Assembly: GCF_000740055.1 (NCBI RefSeq)
Contig: NZ_BBJM01000002.1
Coordinates: forward strand, 1 to 64,000
DNA length: 64,000 nt
Source of the DNA: Secundilactobacillus oryzae JCM 18671
GTDB taxonomy: Bacteria > Bacillota > Bacilli > Lactobacillales > Lactobacillaceae
Reading direction: 5' to 3'
Below are positions 53,561 through 63,267 of this stretch, one piece after another (within the stretch, counting starts at the first letter, position 1; each line of letters starts with the position of its first letter). Below the pieces are notes generated by a model that was not told where the DNA came from, did not search any database, and saw only the letters and a program-made list of their open reading frames with translations. Both the position numbers and the translations under genes were made by a program.

Positions 53561-54226
53561 TTAAATTTTCGCTAGTGTGGCCAGCCATTTTTTAGTCAGC
53601 TCATCGTCTTGTTTCTCACGAACGTACCCAATTGGAGTAAATAGCCCGCGGACCTTCGTCCAGTCCAACTGGTCTTCGGTTAGAAAGCTAGTCTGCAGCT
53701 GTCTAATCTGTTCAGTCGTTACGCCTGCCAAACGTTTCGTATCCGTTTTAAAGGTATCAATAAAGAAGTTAACAGCCAATTGCTCGGCTACCATCGTGTC
53801 TATTTGGTCCGAATTGACTTCATCCGTCACAATCAGCCGATCGCTCAGTGGTACAGCGGGAATTTCCCGAACAATAAAACGCTGTAATGCCATCCAATTA
53901 TCGCTAATCACCATGTAAAACTGCCAAGGCAACCGAATATTAATCCGCTGAAAAGTCGATTTAGTAATTTGCTGAATCAACCAGGGCTGTGCTGAAATGG
54001 CCTGCGCAGTTTCTAACCACACCATCAAGTAACGCTGTAGCGCTTCCTGCTTAACCTGGGAAAGCTGCTTGCTTTGGGTGAGTCGATAGCGCCCCACCAC
54101 AAAAGCCTCTAAATCCGTTGACTCAATCGATTGGCCAGTCTTCTTTTGCTTATGACGCAGCTTATTTTTAATTTTCTTTTGGGAACTTGAGCCCGCAAAT
54201 TGTCCCTGCTTAACCAATTCAATCAC
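53561..54226 (-). CDS. Hypothetical protein with basic N-terminus
   Basis: 221 residues. Residues about 10-35 are very basic (SSSQKKIKNKLRHKQKK), followed by a helical domain rich in Gln and Leu and a C-terminal stretch LDWTKVRGLFTPIGYVRE. No family recognised and no membrane segment. The basic region suggests nucleic-acid binding, but this is only composition. The start and operon are uncertain; it follows the divergent ribokinase promoter region. Confidence 0.6.
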   Translation of the reverse strand: MIELVKQGQFAGSSSQKKIKNKLRHKQKKTGQSIESTDLEAFVVGRYRLTQSKQLSQVKQEALQRYLMVWLETAQAISAQPWLIQQITKSTFQRINIRLPWQFYMVISDNWMALQRFIVREIPAVPLSDRLIVTDEVNSDQIDTMVAEQLAVNFFIDTFKTDTKRLAGVTTEQIRQLQTSFLTEDQLDWTKVRGLFTPIGYVREKQDDELTKKWLATLAKI

Positions 54227-54384
54227 CTTTTTCCAATTTGTTGGAACCCCAGTTTAACACAGGACCCGTGCCGCCTCAATTTTGGCGAAACACAATTGGA
54301 ACTTTTCGATTCTGTACATCGTCGCTCGAAATTGGTTTATACTATTCTGTAAGCGCAACCATAAATTAATTTGGAGTGAAGATA

Positions 54385-55287
54385 ATGGCAGACATTACGG
54401 TAATTGGCTCAAACATGATTGATTTAATCACATATATCGATAGAATGCCGACTGAAGGGGAAACGATTAGTGCCCCCTCATTTTCGATGGGCTTCGGTGG
54501 TAAGGGTTCTAACCAGGCGATTGCTGCTGCACGACTCGGCGCAGATGTTGCTATGATTACAGCTGTGGGTGGTGACGAATTCGGTGCCCAACAGCTCGAC
54601 AACTACGAGAAAAATGGGATTGGTACCGAGACCATCATTCGTGGTAAAGCTAATAGTGGTGTGGCCCCTATCTTTGTTGATCCAACCTCAGACAACCGCA
54701 TTATCATCGTCAAAGGAGCAAATGAGGAACTCACCCCGGAGGCTCTCAATCAGTTCATCGATGTGATTCAGTCTTCAAAACTTATTGTCCTCCAGCAAGA
54801 AATCCCACTTGAAACCAACTATCGCGCAATCGAAATTGCCAATGAAGCCAACGTACCGGTCCTGCTGAATCCAGCGCCTGCCGTTTCAGGTATTGATAAG
54901 GACTTTGTGACGCGGGTTCAATTTTATGCGCCAAACGAAACTGAGCTTGCCACAATTACCGGTATGCCGGTTGAGACCCTAGACGATATCAAGGAGGCCG
55001 CTCGTACCTTAGTCAAAGAAGGTGTCTCGAACCTCATCGTTACCTTGGGATCTAAAGGCGTTCTTTGGATTAGTCCAGACGATGCCAAACTGATACCAGC
55101 GCACAAAGTTGATGCCGTCGATACCACCGGAGCCGGTGACTCCTTCATCGGGGCCTTCGCAAATTTCTATGTTGCTGGTGAATCTATTCCAGAAGCTTTA
55201 GCCCATGCTAACGACTATTCTGCCGTAACGGTGACGCGTCCTGGTACTCAGAAATCTTACCCAACAGCAGCGGAACTGAATCGATAA
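54385..55287 (+). CDS. rbsK: Ribokinase
   Basis: 300 residues of the PfkB family. GSNMIDLITYIDRMPTEGET and GFGGKGSNQAIAAARLG bind the sugar, and the catalytic anion hole is DTTGAGDSFIGAFA (Asp about 252). It phosphorylates ribose to ribose 5-phosphate. GGAGTG precedes ATG 54385 at 8 bases. No ribose transporter or RbsD is adjacent, so the ribose, perhaps from nucleoside salvage, enters elsewhere. Confidence 0.9.
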   Translation: MADITVIGSNMIDLITYIDRMPTEGETISAPSFSMGFGGKGSNQAIAAARLGADVAMITAVGGDEFGAQQLDNYEKNGIGTETIIRGKANSGVAPIFVDPTSDNRIIIVKGANEELTPEALNQFIDVIQSSKLIVLQQEIPLETNYRAIEIANEANVPVLLNPAPAVSGIDKDFVTRVQFYAPNETELATITGMPVETLDDIKEAARTLVKEGVSNLIVTLGSKGVLWISPDDAKLIPAHKVDAVDTTGAGDSFIGAFANFYVAGESIPEALAHANDYSAVTVTRPGTQKSYPTAAELNR

Positions 55288-55291
55288 ATTT

Positions 55292-55343
55292 AAATAAAGA
55301 AGGTGCATCTCCTTGCTAATTAGGAGATGCACCTTCTTTATTT
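55292..55343. terminator. Bidirectional terminator ribokinase / YfhO
   Basis: A 22-bp perfect stem (AAATAAAGAAGGTGCATCTC...) with an 8-base loop. The stop codon of the YfhO gene lies at its edge. Confidence 0.9.
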
Positions 55344-58300
55344 AATGTCTTCTTGGCTGCTTTTGATTTTTCACAAATCCTGAGAAGATTAAACTGCTCA
55401 AAATCAGTCCAATAATCCCAATCACCGTAGCCACTTTACCGAGCGTTAATCCCGGCGTTTGATACGTGAGTTCGATGTTATGCTTGCCAGCTGAAACTGA
55501 GGCACCGACAAAGCCCTTATTAACTACTTGAGTTGCTTGTTCTTTACCGTCAACCTTAAGCCGCCATCCATCATTGTATGGAATTGAGGTCGTCAACACA
55601 CCAGCCCTAGTCGTATGGGTTTGCCCAGTCACCTTATCATTTTGAATCTTCAAGTTATTCAGCTTCGTCTTCTTCAATCTTTGCAGGCGATTTGTATATG
55701 ATTGGCCAAATGGAACAGCGACAATCTTTGCACTTTTAAAGTGAATGCTGGTCACGCCAGAGAAGCGAAGTATCACACTATTACGATTCTTAGCCGAATA
55801 CCCTAAATTAATTAGCGTATGAGTCTTCTTCTCGTAGTCGGACATGTTAGTGATACCCAGTTGCACACTATTGTTTGAATTATCATGCGTCTCTGCCGTC
55901 AAAGTGTAACCGGCTTCGTTCGGGTACAAAGTGGCCTTCCGCACGTCTTGGAGAATATTGAACTTTGAACGGGTTTCATCCCGAAAAACAGACTTATACC
56001 AGTCTTGGCTTAAGACGTCCTGCTTGGTAGGCACCGTGGTCGTTATCCCATCCAGATCCAAATATAACTCAGTATTCTTAGCTTGCATGGGTTGATTAAA
56101 GTTCAGTTTGTAAACCATGGTGTTTCCAGAAGCATCACTGGTGATGCTCTTTAGACCGGTTTCGTTGTCCGTTGCGTTATCTTCATAGATACTCCGATTC
56201 TTGTCCAAGGCACTTTGAAGCGTCTTAGAAATCGGATATACACCGGTTCCATAGCGTTGGTCCTTTTCAACCTTGGGTGTAAACGTCTGATAGCTTGATG
56301 CAGGTTCCGACGTATTAGTTTTGGAAATCGTCCCGTCAAAGTTGTTTCTTGACCGGTAACTGACAACTTGGTCTGCGGTCATCAGTGGATGACTAAGGTT
56401 TTCAACCGAGTAGTCAACCGTACGACTATTATCTTTAACTGCCGCCTTTCGAACACCGCTAGCAGGTGTCTCAGTCACTGCGCCGAAGGTCATACTTTGT
56501 TCACGGGCCCACGGCGTCATATTGTCGTAACTTTGCTCGCTTACTTGATGCGTTTGCACGTATGCCAGTGGTAAGGCGTTGTTATTCTTCAATAGAACGG
56601 TCCCGGTGTTATTACCCAAGCCACGCGCCTTCTTATCTCGGAAACCGCGAACATGGCCATTCTGCTTCTTAATGTACTTAAAGCCGTACGGAACGGACTG
56701 CTGCTTAGTCTGATCAATCCGCATGAACATGTACTTCACACCTAATAAATTTTCGAGGGTTGTCCGGTGGTCAGCACTCCGAATTGGATCGTTCATAGCT
56801 GCCTGCTGGTTCGCAACGGATTCAGAGAATTCCAACACTTTGCCATCTTGAACAGAATAGTAAGCGCCAATGTTATGAACACCCAGTAGCATCGGCATGT
56901 TGTTATTCACCGTCTTGTAGTTGTAATAACCCTTAGCAGTTGTTGTTCGGTAGAAGTTAGTTGATGATTGTTTTAAATACTGATCAACTTGATCATAGTA
57001 GTTTTTAGCCCATTGGGAGGCACTCCCCGACTGAACTTGTTGCGTCGAATACTTAGAAGCTTCAGGACTATAAAGCCCAATTCCAATGCTAATTACGGCC
57101 AGGAGAATTGACGTTGCCAGTCCGGTCCATTGCCAGTTTGGATGATTACCAAATAGCGTTGGTGCCACCACAATGACTAAGGAAACGGCCAAGAGCACAT
57201 AGGCAATGACATCGTGGGCATATAAGAAGAGTCCTCCACCGAGTGCCCACGTCAGGGCAAACAGCAGAAAGCTAGCCGCAGCCAACGTCATAACGTCGGA
57301 TTTACTTAATCGATCTAGTCGTTCTAGCGGGACTATTGCTGCGATGGCTAGTGGTAGTTGTGCCACCATGACCCATCGGTTCGATGGTGCAGCAAGAACA
57401 TTGAAGGTAGCGGCAACCCATGGAGAAAGGGTTCCCAAGAAAATCAACGTTAGTACTGTAGCTAAAGCAAAGTGCTCCCTGAAGTGCTTCAGCACATAAA
57501 TCAACCCCAGGAACGCAAATCCCGTAATTCCAAAAATAAGCCAAAAATTGGTACCATTGGTCGAAAGAAGTGATGCAGGAAGATCTAAATAATAATTTTG
57601 AGTATACAGTTTAAAGCCATTTGCAAACGCCGTACCACCTGTTCGAGTTGAATGTAGCATCGCGATTACGGTAGGTAGTAGTAAGACGCCTGCCGTCAGG
57701 ACCGCAACCAAAATCGTCAACGCAAAGTGGCCAATAACTTGTAAGAAACTGCGCTCCAGGGTCCGGCGCATCTTCATATCAATGTAGCGAATAATCGCAT
57801 AAACCAGGCTTACAAGGCCCAGTAAATAAGCAAAGTAAACATTACTAAACAACGTAAACGCCGTCGCCAGAATCATCAAAATTGGTGATTTTCCTTGATA
57901 AATCTGGTCAATTCCTAAGCAAAGTAGTGGTAGCAAAATGAATGGAATCAAGAAAAATGGGTGATGAATGCTAACGTAGAACGTAAAGCCGTTGAACGTG
58001 TATAGCAAGCTCCCAATCACAATGTTGCGGTGTTTGAATCCCAAGCTCTTTGCAAACGGAATGAATGCTAGTCCAATCGTGTAAAGGCGCATAATGACAA
58101 AGAGTTGATAGGCTCGCTCAATCAATTGAGCTGGGAACAAGGCAACTAAATAGTTAACCGGATCTCCCAATACGTAGTAAGAAAACGTCGTTAATTTATC
58201 CGCTCCAAGGCCAATATTCCAAGACCAGCCAGTCAGCGACTCCTTGGATGTTAGTAAGTGGTGGAGTTCTTTTAAAATTGGGAAATGTTGGGCAATACCG

Positions 58301-58461
58301 TCCAGGTCCCAAATAAACGTCCGACTATTGAGCCAGATAAAACCATACGTCATTGCCACAATTACAACGAATAGTATGGAATACGCAACGAACGGCATCA
58401 GGATGCTCTGCGTAAGCCGGCTCCCCTTATTGGCAGTATGCTGCCGAGTTTGTTCCATCAT
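55342..58461 (-). CDS. yfhO: YfhO-family polytopic membrane protein
   Basis: 1039 residues with about fourteen hydrophobic segments, mostly in the first 480, then a large extracellular region (about 480-1000) and a last helix near the C-terminus. SRTFIWDLDGIAQHFPIL (about 48-65) and NGFTFYVSIHHPFF are GT-C-like family signatures. YfhO proteins glycosylate lipoteichoic acid or other wall polymers from undecaprenyl-linked sugars. The ribosome binding site is weak for the size of the gene (GGAGTG is 14 bases from the ATG). Confidence 0.88.
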   Translation of the reverse strand: MMEQTRQHTANKGSRLTQSILMPFVAYSILFVVIVAMTYGFIWLNSRTFIWDLDGIAQHFPILKELHHLLTSKESLTGWSWNIGLGADKLTTFSYYVLGDPVNYLVALFPAQLIERAYQLFVIMRLYTIGLAFIPFAKSLGFKHRNIVIGSLLYTFNGFTFYVSIHHPFFLIPFILLPLLCLGIDQIYQGKSPILMILATAFTLFSNVYFAYLLGLVSLVYAIIRYIDMKMRRTLERSFLQVIGHFALTILVAVLTAGVLLLPTVIAMLHSTRTGGTAFANGFKLYTQNYYLDLPASLLSTNGTNFWLIFGITGFAFLGLIYVLKHFREHFALATVLTLIFLGTLSPWVAATFNVLAAPSNRWVMVAQLPLAIAAIVPLERLDRLSKSDVMTLAAASFLLFALTWALGGGLFLYAHDVIAYVLLAVSLVIVVAPTLFGNHPNWQWTGLATSILLAVISIGIGLYSPEASKYSTQQVQSGSASQWAKNYYDQVDQYLKQSSTNFYRTTTAKGYYNYKTVNNNMPMLLGVHNIGAYYSVQDGKVLEFSESVANQQAAMNDPIRSADHRTTLENLLGVKYMFMRIDQTKQQSVPYGFKYIKKQNGHVRGFRDKKARGLGNNTGTVLLKNNNALPLAYVQTHQVSEQSYDNMTPWAREQSMTFGAVTETPASGVRKAAVKDNSRTVDYSVENLSHPLMTADQVVSYRSRNNFDGTISKTNTSEPASSYQTFTPKVEKDQRYGTGVYPISKTLQSALDKNRSIYEDNATDNETGLKSITSDASGNTMVYKLNFNQPMQAKNTELYLDLDGITTTVPTKQDVLSQDWYKSVFRDETRSKFNILQDVRKATLYPNEAGYTLTAETHDNSNNSVQLGITNMSDYEKKTHTLINLGYSAKNRNSVILRFSGVTSIHFKSAKIVAVPFGQSYTNRLQRLKKTKLNNLKIQNDKVTGQTHTTRAGVLTTSIPYNDGWRLKVDGKEQATQVVNKGFVGASVSAGKHNIELTYQTPGLTLGKVATVIGIIGLILSSLIFSGFVKNQKQPRRH

Positions 58462-58605
58462 AATTTTATATACACTCCAATTTAGAATACTTCAAGTACA
58501 TAGCTAAAGTCATCTTCCGTCAGAAAATGGTGTGCGTCAACAATCCCCACCAAATCCTCATTAAATCGTAAAACTTTAGCATGCATTTGAAATGTTTGTT
58601 ACATT

Positions 58606-58643
58606 AAAAAACAGCGCCATCTGTCTAAAGATGCTGCTGTTTT
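58606..58643 (-). terminator. Terminator of hypothetical gene
   Basis: Minus strand AAAACAGC...GCTGTTTTTT with an inner GCATCT/AGATG pair. The rest of the 58462-58655 interval shows nothing else. Confidence 0.75.
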
Positions 58644-58655
58644 CTCCATTCAAAC

Positions 58656-59168
58656 CTAAGCATAATCGCGCTTTTCTAACCCAGGCCACACGGGCGTTTT
58701 AATTTCCAGCGTCCGCTCTGGTGCTGCCTCACGTTTCTTAATGGCTTGCTCGTACCAGCGCACTTCTTTTTTGGACATCCGATCAAACGCGTTTAACGTT
58801 GCGCGTCTCCGCGTCACATCAGGATTTAAAATTTCTTCGATATGGTAGCACGTCTCAAATTTAAGTAAACTTTTTTCTTCAGCTTCAGTTAGGACCAAAT
58901 CTTTACGGCGTGAGTAGGTTAGGTAAGCACATTGTCCGGGTTTATTAATGATGACTTCATCAAGTAAATTACCCACGTATACGAGCTGAAATCGCAACCG
59001 ATAATCGCTCATGATGATCAGGAGACGTAACACCTGATCACGAAACCGCAAAAAATCCTGCTGGTCGCGAGTTGGTACGGACAACATGGCGAATAAGTCT
59101 TTGCTCTTAATCGTTCGGTGCATTGTGCCAAATTTTCTGAGAAATAGTTTATATGGTATGACATCCAT
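58656..59168 (-). CDS. Hypothetical protein
   Basis: 170 residues, basic and mainly helical (DFLRFRDQVLRLLIIMSDYRLRFQLVYVGNLL), with RRKDLVLTEAEEKSLLKFE in the middle. No recognised family. GAGGTGATCAGG precedes ATG 59168. It follows the XRE-TPR regulator gene on the same strand by 78 bases and has its own terminator, so the two may be one transcript. Confidence 0.6.
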   Translation of the reverse strand: MDVIPYKLFLRKFGTMHRTIKSKDLFAMLSVPTRDQQDFLRFRDQVLRLLIIMSDYRLRFQLVYVGNLLDEVIINKPGQCAYLTYSRRKDLVLTEAEEKSLLKFETCYHIEEILNPDVTRRRATLNAFDRMSKKEVRWYEQAIKKREAAPERTLEIKTPVWPGLEKRDYA

Positions 59169-59246
59169 CCTGATCACCTCTTCAACTTTATCTACTATAA
59201 GAATAGTTGAAAGGTTTGAATAAATTATTACTTATTTATGAAAACT

Positions 59247-60107
59247 TTAAGATTTATTTTGAACACTTAATTGACGTATGGCGGCTAAAAGCTTGTCATT
59301 GTGGTTAAAACGGGCAAATGCGTCCGCATCTCGAAGCATTGCTTTCGCCTTTGCTAAATCTTCGCCTTCGTCAAACCAGTTTTTAGCCAGTTGAAACTGA
59401 GCTCTCGCCGTATAGAAGGTAACGTGGCGCTCAGAACTACGACTAATCACCTCTTGTAGGAGTGAATCACTGGTCTCATAGTCTCCGACACTTGCATAAA
59501 ATTCACCAGTATAAAACAGCATACTCATTCGTTTCCAGATTGTACTCGTATCCGATTTCGTAATTTGGCTCAGGCGTTCTGGCATCTTGGCAAAAAAGAA
59601 CTCTGCCCGTTCAGCATCCCCAGCTTGTGCGTACGTTAATCCTAATCCGACATATGCTAACTGTGAGTAGATGGTTTCATGACTTTCGTCCAAACCATTT
59701 AAAATTTGTTCAAAGCAAAAAATAGCTTCCTTTTCTAAGTCGCCACTTAGCGCCAGACTAAATCCCCGCACATACAGAAACTGCATTTTGCGGTCGGCAC
59801 TATTCAATTGATCAAATTCAATTTGATCAAGCTGTTTAAACGCATCTTCGTAGTCACTCGTAATGAGGTCGAATTCTGCTTGATCCAACAATTTCGAGTA
59901 GTCTCGATTCTCTGATTCCATATCTGGAAAAATGTCATTTAAAGAGAGACCCAATCGATTACAAAGTTTCACTAAGATAGTTGTTGAAATCATCTTACCG
60001 TTTTTTTCAAACTTACTAATGGTAGCTTGTGTACAAATCCCGCTTGCCAACGTGGTTTGTGTATAGCCTAACTTTTTTCGCGTTTCAATAAACTTCTCGA
60101 TATTCAT
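59247..60107 (-). CDS. XRE-family regulator with TPR-like C-terminus (Rgg/PlcR-like)
   Basis: 286 residues. The N-terminal HTH (FIETRKKLGYTQTTLASGICTQATISKFE, about 6-34) is followed by about 200 residues of paired helices with Ala/Leu pattern such as LAYVGLGLTYAQAGDAERAEFFFAKM, a TPR array as in RRNPP peptide-sensing regulators. No pheromone gene was found next to it. It is divergent from the acyl-CoA dehydrogenase/etf operon by 169 bases and is its likely regulator. The start is ATG 60107 with AGGGG at 8 bases. Confidence 0.82.
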   Translation of the reverse strand: MNIEKFIETRKKLGYTQTTLASGICTQATISKFEKNGKMISTTILVKLCNRLGLSLNDIFPDMESENRDYSKLLDQAEFDLITSDYEDAFKQLDQIEFDQLNSADRKMQFLYVRGFSLALSGDLEKEAIFCFEQILNGLDESHETIYSQLAYVGLGLTYAQAGDAERAEFFFAKMPERLSQITKSDTSTIWKRMSMLFYTGEFYASVGDYETSDSLLQEVISRSSERHVTFYTARAQFQLAKNWFDEGEDLAKAKAMLRDADAFARFNHNDKLLAAIRQLSVQNKS

Positions 60108-60201
60108 CACTATGTCCCCTGAAAATCTTAATAATTATTTTTATGATAGCAGATAATCCCTTTATATCAAGCGATTTCACAAAAATGTGACAAACTAAAC
60201 A

Positions 60202-60230
60202 TTGACTATCGGAATATTTCGTTATATATT
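60202..60230 (+). promoter_or_regulatory. Promoter of acyl-CoA dehydrogenase/etf operon
   Basis: TTGACT, 17 bases, TATATT. TCACA-AAAA-TGTGA (60177-60190) just upstream is a perfect inverted repeat that may bind a regulator. Confidence 0.75.
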
Positions 60231-60276
60231 ATTGGCATAATTGAGATTGTGAATAATATAATTAAGGGATGAAATT

Positions 60277-61398
60277 ATGACTGCAGATAAAATTGCCGCA
60301 AATAAGATGTTGCAACGAATGATTGTTGATTTCACGACAACGGAGTTAGCGCCCTTGGATATGATCATTGATAAAAATCAAGATTACCCAGAAGGCTTAT
60401 TCCAAAAAGTTGTTGATAACGGGTTGTTAGGCATGACATTACCGCGTGAATTTGGCGGTGCTGGCTTTGACTTTATTGCCGCTGCCGAAGCCCTCAACCA
60501 TATGGCTAAGGGTAACGCTAGTATGGCCGTCACACTTGAAGGTCATTTCAAGACTGTTGAGCAATTCTTGAAATACGGAACAGACGAACTTAACCAAAAG
60601 TACTTACCAACTGCAACGAAGCGTATTTTTGCTTTCTCTCAAACGGAGGCCTCTGGTGGTTCTAACCCCGCTGGTATTTCAACGCGTGCCGTTAAACAAG
60701 GTGATAACTGGGTCATCACCGGCGATAAAATTATGATCACAAACGGTGGTCTAGCTGAAGTTTACTGTGTCCTTGCAAAGACCGAAGATGACCAAATGGC
60801 CGTTTTCGTTGTCGATCAAGACATGCCAGGCTTTTCATTCGGAAAACGTGAAGACTTTATCGGTCTGCGTGGTACGCCAGTTGGTGAAATCGTGATGGAT
60901 CACATCGTTGTGCCAAGTTACCACCTATTAGGAACTGTTGGTGAAGGCCACGATATCGGTAATAACGCTCATGACGATGCCCGCGTTCTGATGGGTGCCG
61001 TGCTGACTGGCATTTTGGAGCATGAACTCCAAATCGCTATCGATTACACCAAACAACGTAAAGCACTGGATACCCCACTTTACGAGCTCCAAATCATTCA
61101 AGAAAAGTTAACGGATATTGCCATCGCCAAGCAGAATACGAAGCTGCTTTATGAAGACGGTGCCCGTAACAAAGTTGCTGGCGAACCCTATTCTGAAGTT
61201 GCCGCAATGGCTAAATCTTACGGAAGCCGTGCCGCTGTCTCAGCTGGTGACAAGGCCCTTCAAATCTTAGCCGGCTATGGCTACAGTCGCGAATATCCGA
61301 TTGAACACCTCATCCGGGACGCCCGCGCAATGGAAATTGCTGAAGGTACCGTTGAAAAGATGAACATGGAAATCTCACTAAAAGAAGTTAACAAGTAA
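60277..61398 (+). CDS. Acyl-CoA dehydrogenase
   Basis: 373 residues, FAD-dependent, of the short-chain acyl-CoA or butyryl-CoA dehydrogenase type. FAFSQTEASGGSNPAG and DNWVITGDKIMITNGG bind flavin and substrate; the catalytic Glu is in ARAMEIAEGTVE (about 360). It reduces or forms the alpha-beta double bond of an acyl-CoA, using the electron transfer flavoprotein encoded directly downstream. With etfBA it forms a three-gene operon. The acyl-CoA substrate is not indicated by neighbours, and no thiolase or crotonase is present here. Confidence 0.9.
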   Translation: MTADKIAANKMLQRMIVDFTTTELAPLDMIIDKNQDYPEGLFQKVVDNGLLGMTLPREFGGAGFDFIAAAEALNHMAKGNASMAVTLEGHFKTVEQFLKYGTDELNQKYLPTATKRIFAFSQTEASGGSNPAGISTRAVKQGDNWVITGDKIMITNGGLAEVYCVLAKTEDDQMAVFVVDQDMPGFSFGKREDFIGLRGTPVGEIVMDHIVVPSYHLLGTVGEGHDIGNNAHDDARVLMGAVLTGILEHELQIAIDYTKQRKALDTPLYELQIIQEKLTDIAIAKQNTKLLYEDGARNKVAGEPYSEVAAMAKSYGSRAAVSAGDKALQILAGYGYSREYPIEHLIRDARAMEIAEGTVEKMNMEISLKEVNK

Positions 61399-61412
61399 GG
61401 AGCGGTTCAATA

Positions 61413-62186
61413 ATGAAAATTGTGGTATGTATCAAACAAGTGCCAGTTGGCGACGTCAAAATTGATCCAAAAACCAACAACTTGGCGCGTTCAAACGTCG
61501 AAGGCGATATTAACACTTACGACCGTAACGCTATTGAGGCCGCTCTTCAGTTGAAGGAACAAGCTGGTGGCGAAGTTATTTTACTCAGCATGGGACCTGA
61601 CAGCTACATGAGCTCCCTTCGTGATGGTTTGGCCATGGGCACCGATTCTGCTGTCCTCATGAGTTCTCGGGCATTCGGTGGCGCAGATACATTGGCAACT
61701 GCCTACACGCTATCAGAAGGCATCAAGAAAATTGGTGGCGTAGACTTAATCCTCTTCGGTCGTCAATCCGTTGATGCAGATACCGGCCAAGTTGGCCCAA
61801 TCGTGGCGGAAGACCTCAATATTCCACAAATTACGTTTGCAGAAGGTGTTGAATTACATGATGACAACGTGCTTGTCGGCACCCGTCTGCTTGATAATTC
61901 GGTCCAAGAAGTTAAAGTAACTTTACCTGCCGTTTTAACTGTTCGTGCAGAAATGAATAAACCACGCTACGAGACACCTTTGAATATCCAAACTAGTTTT
62001 GAGAAACCCGTGACGGTTTGGTCAGAAAAGGATCTTGACCTTGATGAAAGTCGAATTGGTCAGGCCGGCTCACCAACTATCGTGCGCAAAGTTTACTCAC
62101 CAGATAAAGCAGCTAAGCAAATCGAAATGTTGCCACAAAACGCTGCAGCTGCCGTTACTAAATTACTAACAGAATTGAACAACTAG
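61413..62186 (+). CDS. etfB: Electron transfer flavoprotein, beta subunit
   Basis: 257 residues. VCIKQVPVGDVKIDPKTNNL and FGRQSVDADTGQVGP resemble EtfB of clostridial bifurcating Bcd-Etf complexes more than that of aerobic proteobacteria. SRAFGGADTLATAYTLSE is conserved. It starts 14 bases after the dehydrogenase with AAGGAG. In bifurcating complexes this subunit binds the second flavin and NADH; whether this one bifurcates is inference. Confidence 0.92.
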   Translation: MKIVVCIKQVPVGDVKIDPKTNNLARSNVEGDINTYDRNAIEAALQLKEQAGGEVILLSMGPDSYMSSLRDGLAMGTDSAVLMSSRAFGGADTLATAYTLSEGIKKIGGVDLILFGRQSVDADTGQVGPIVAEDLNIPQITFAEGVELHDDNVLVGTRLLDNSVQEVKVTLPAVLTVRAEMNKPRYETPLNIQTSFEKPVTVWSEKDLDLDESRIGQAGSPTIVRKVYSPDKAAKQIEMLPQNAAAAVTKLLTELNN

Positions 62187-62197
62187 GAGGCAAAAAC

Positions 62198-63160
62198 ATG
62201 AGTAATGCATTATGGGTTTACATTCAATTAAATGGTCAAAGTGTTGAGCCAACTAGCTTACAATTGATCACCAAAGCTCGTCAAATTGCCAACGGCCGCC
62301 CTGTCGTGGCATTGCTGGCTGAATCAACTAAGACGGAGGCAGAAAGCACCGTAAAGGCTTATGGTCCCGACGAAATCGTCGTTTTAAAGGATGATGGTTT
62401 TGCACAGGCTAGTGACGGCGAGTTAGCCGATGCCTTACAACAAGTAATTAACAAGGACACCCCAAACGGCTTACTCTTCCCTGCCACGGTTCACGGTCGC
62501 TCCGTTGCGCCACGTTTGCAGGCTAAGCTCAACACCGGTCTAACCGCTGATTGCTTGGACGTCTACTACGATGGCGAAGACCTCGTTCAAGTTAAGCCAA
62601 CTTACGGCGACGACATTATGTGTGAAATCCTTTGTCCTGACTACCGCCCACAAATGGCCACGGTACGTCCTAACACCTTCAAAGCGGAAAAAGTTGCCGG
62701 CGCAAACGTTAAAATCACTGCTGCCGAGTTTACCTTCCACCCTGAAGCCAACATTGAAGTAGTCAGTGAAAAGCCAATCATCAACAGCGCTGCTAACATC
62801 GCCGACGCAAAAGTTGTGGTTGCACTCGGTCGTGGTGCGAACAACGATAAAACCATCGAGTTAGCCGAAAAAGCTGCCGCTAAGCTTGGTGGGATGGTCG
62901 GTGTCTCTCGTCCATTAACTGATAATCCTAAGTTCAGCCACGAAAGCCAGATTGGTCAAAGTGGGAATACGATTGCCCCAGACCTTTTGATTAACCTTGG
63001 AATTTCCGGTGCCGTTCAATATACAGTCGGAATGGAAAATGCCACTAAGGTCGTTTCCGTTAACACGGATGCCAATGCACCAATTTTCAACGTTTCTGAC
63101 TTCGGATTTGTTGGAACAGCGGATGAATTTTTAGGTGCTTTAGTAAAAGATATTAAATAA
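62198..63160 (+). CDS. etfA: Electron transfer flavoprotein, alpha subunit
   Basis: 320 residues. The C-terminal FAD domain shows VVALGRGANN, the SRPLTDNPKFSHESQIGQSGN segment (in most EtfA this reads SR..VD.G....QIGQTG), LLINLGISGAVQYTVGM and APIFNVSDFGFVGTADEF. It forms the heterodimer with EtfB. The gene begins 11 bases after etfB with AGGAGG and is followed by a strong terminator. Confidence 0.92.
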   Translation: MSNALWVYIQLNGQSVEPTSLQLITKARQIANGRPVVALLAESTKTEAESTVKAYGPDEIVVLKDDGFAQASDGELADALQQVINKDTPNGLLFPATVHGRSVAPRLQAKLNTGLTADCLDVYYDGEDLVQVKPTYGDDIMCEILCPDYRPQMATVRPNTFKAEKVAGANVKITAAEFTFHPEANIEVVSEKPIINSAANIADAKVVVALGRGANNDKTIELAEKAAAKLGGMVGVSRPLTDNPKFSHESQIGQSGNTIAPDLLINLGISGAVQYTVGMENATKVVSVNTDANAPIFNVSDFGFVGTADEFLGALVKDIK

Positions 63161-63171
63161 AATTTAAAAGA

Positions 63172-63215
63172 ATAGGCTTCGATCCATGCAATTAGCACTG
63201 GTCGAAGCCTATTTG
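63172..63215 (+). terminator. Terminator of acyl-CoA dehydrogenase/etf operon
   Basis: AATAGGCTTCGA and TCGAAGCCTATT with a 19-base loop. Confidence 0.8.
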
Positions 63216-63267
63216 TGTTAAATCATTAACCGAGATATTCAGACTATTTTCTGGAGGCGCTATCGCG

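Noticed and set aside
60165-60180. cre site upstream of the acyl-CoA dehydrogenase operon
   Set aside because: On either strand it matches only about 11 of 14 consensus positions, with the conserved 3' CA missing.
60241-60265. Rex operator upstream of the acyl-CoA dehydrogenase operon
   Set aside because: Only one TTGTGAA half-site is present; the complementary half is missing.
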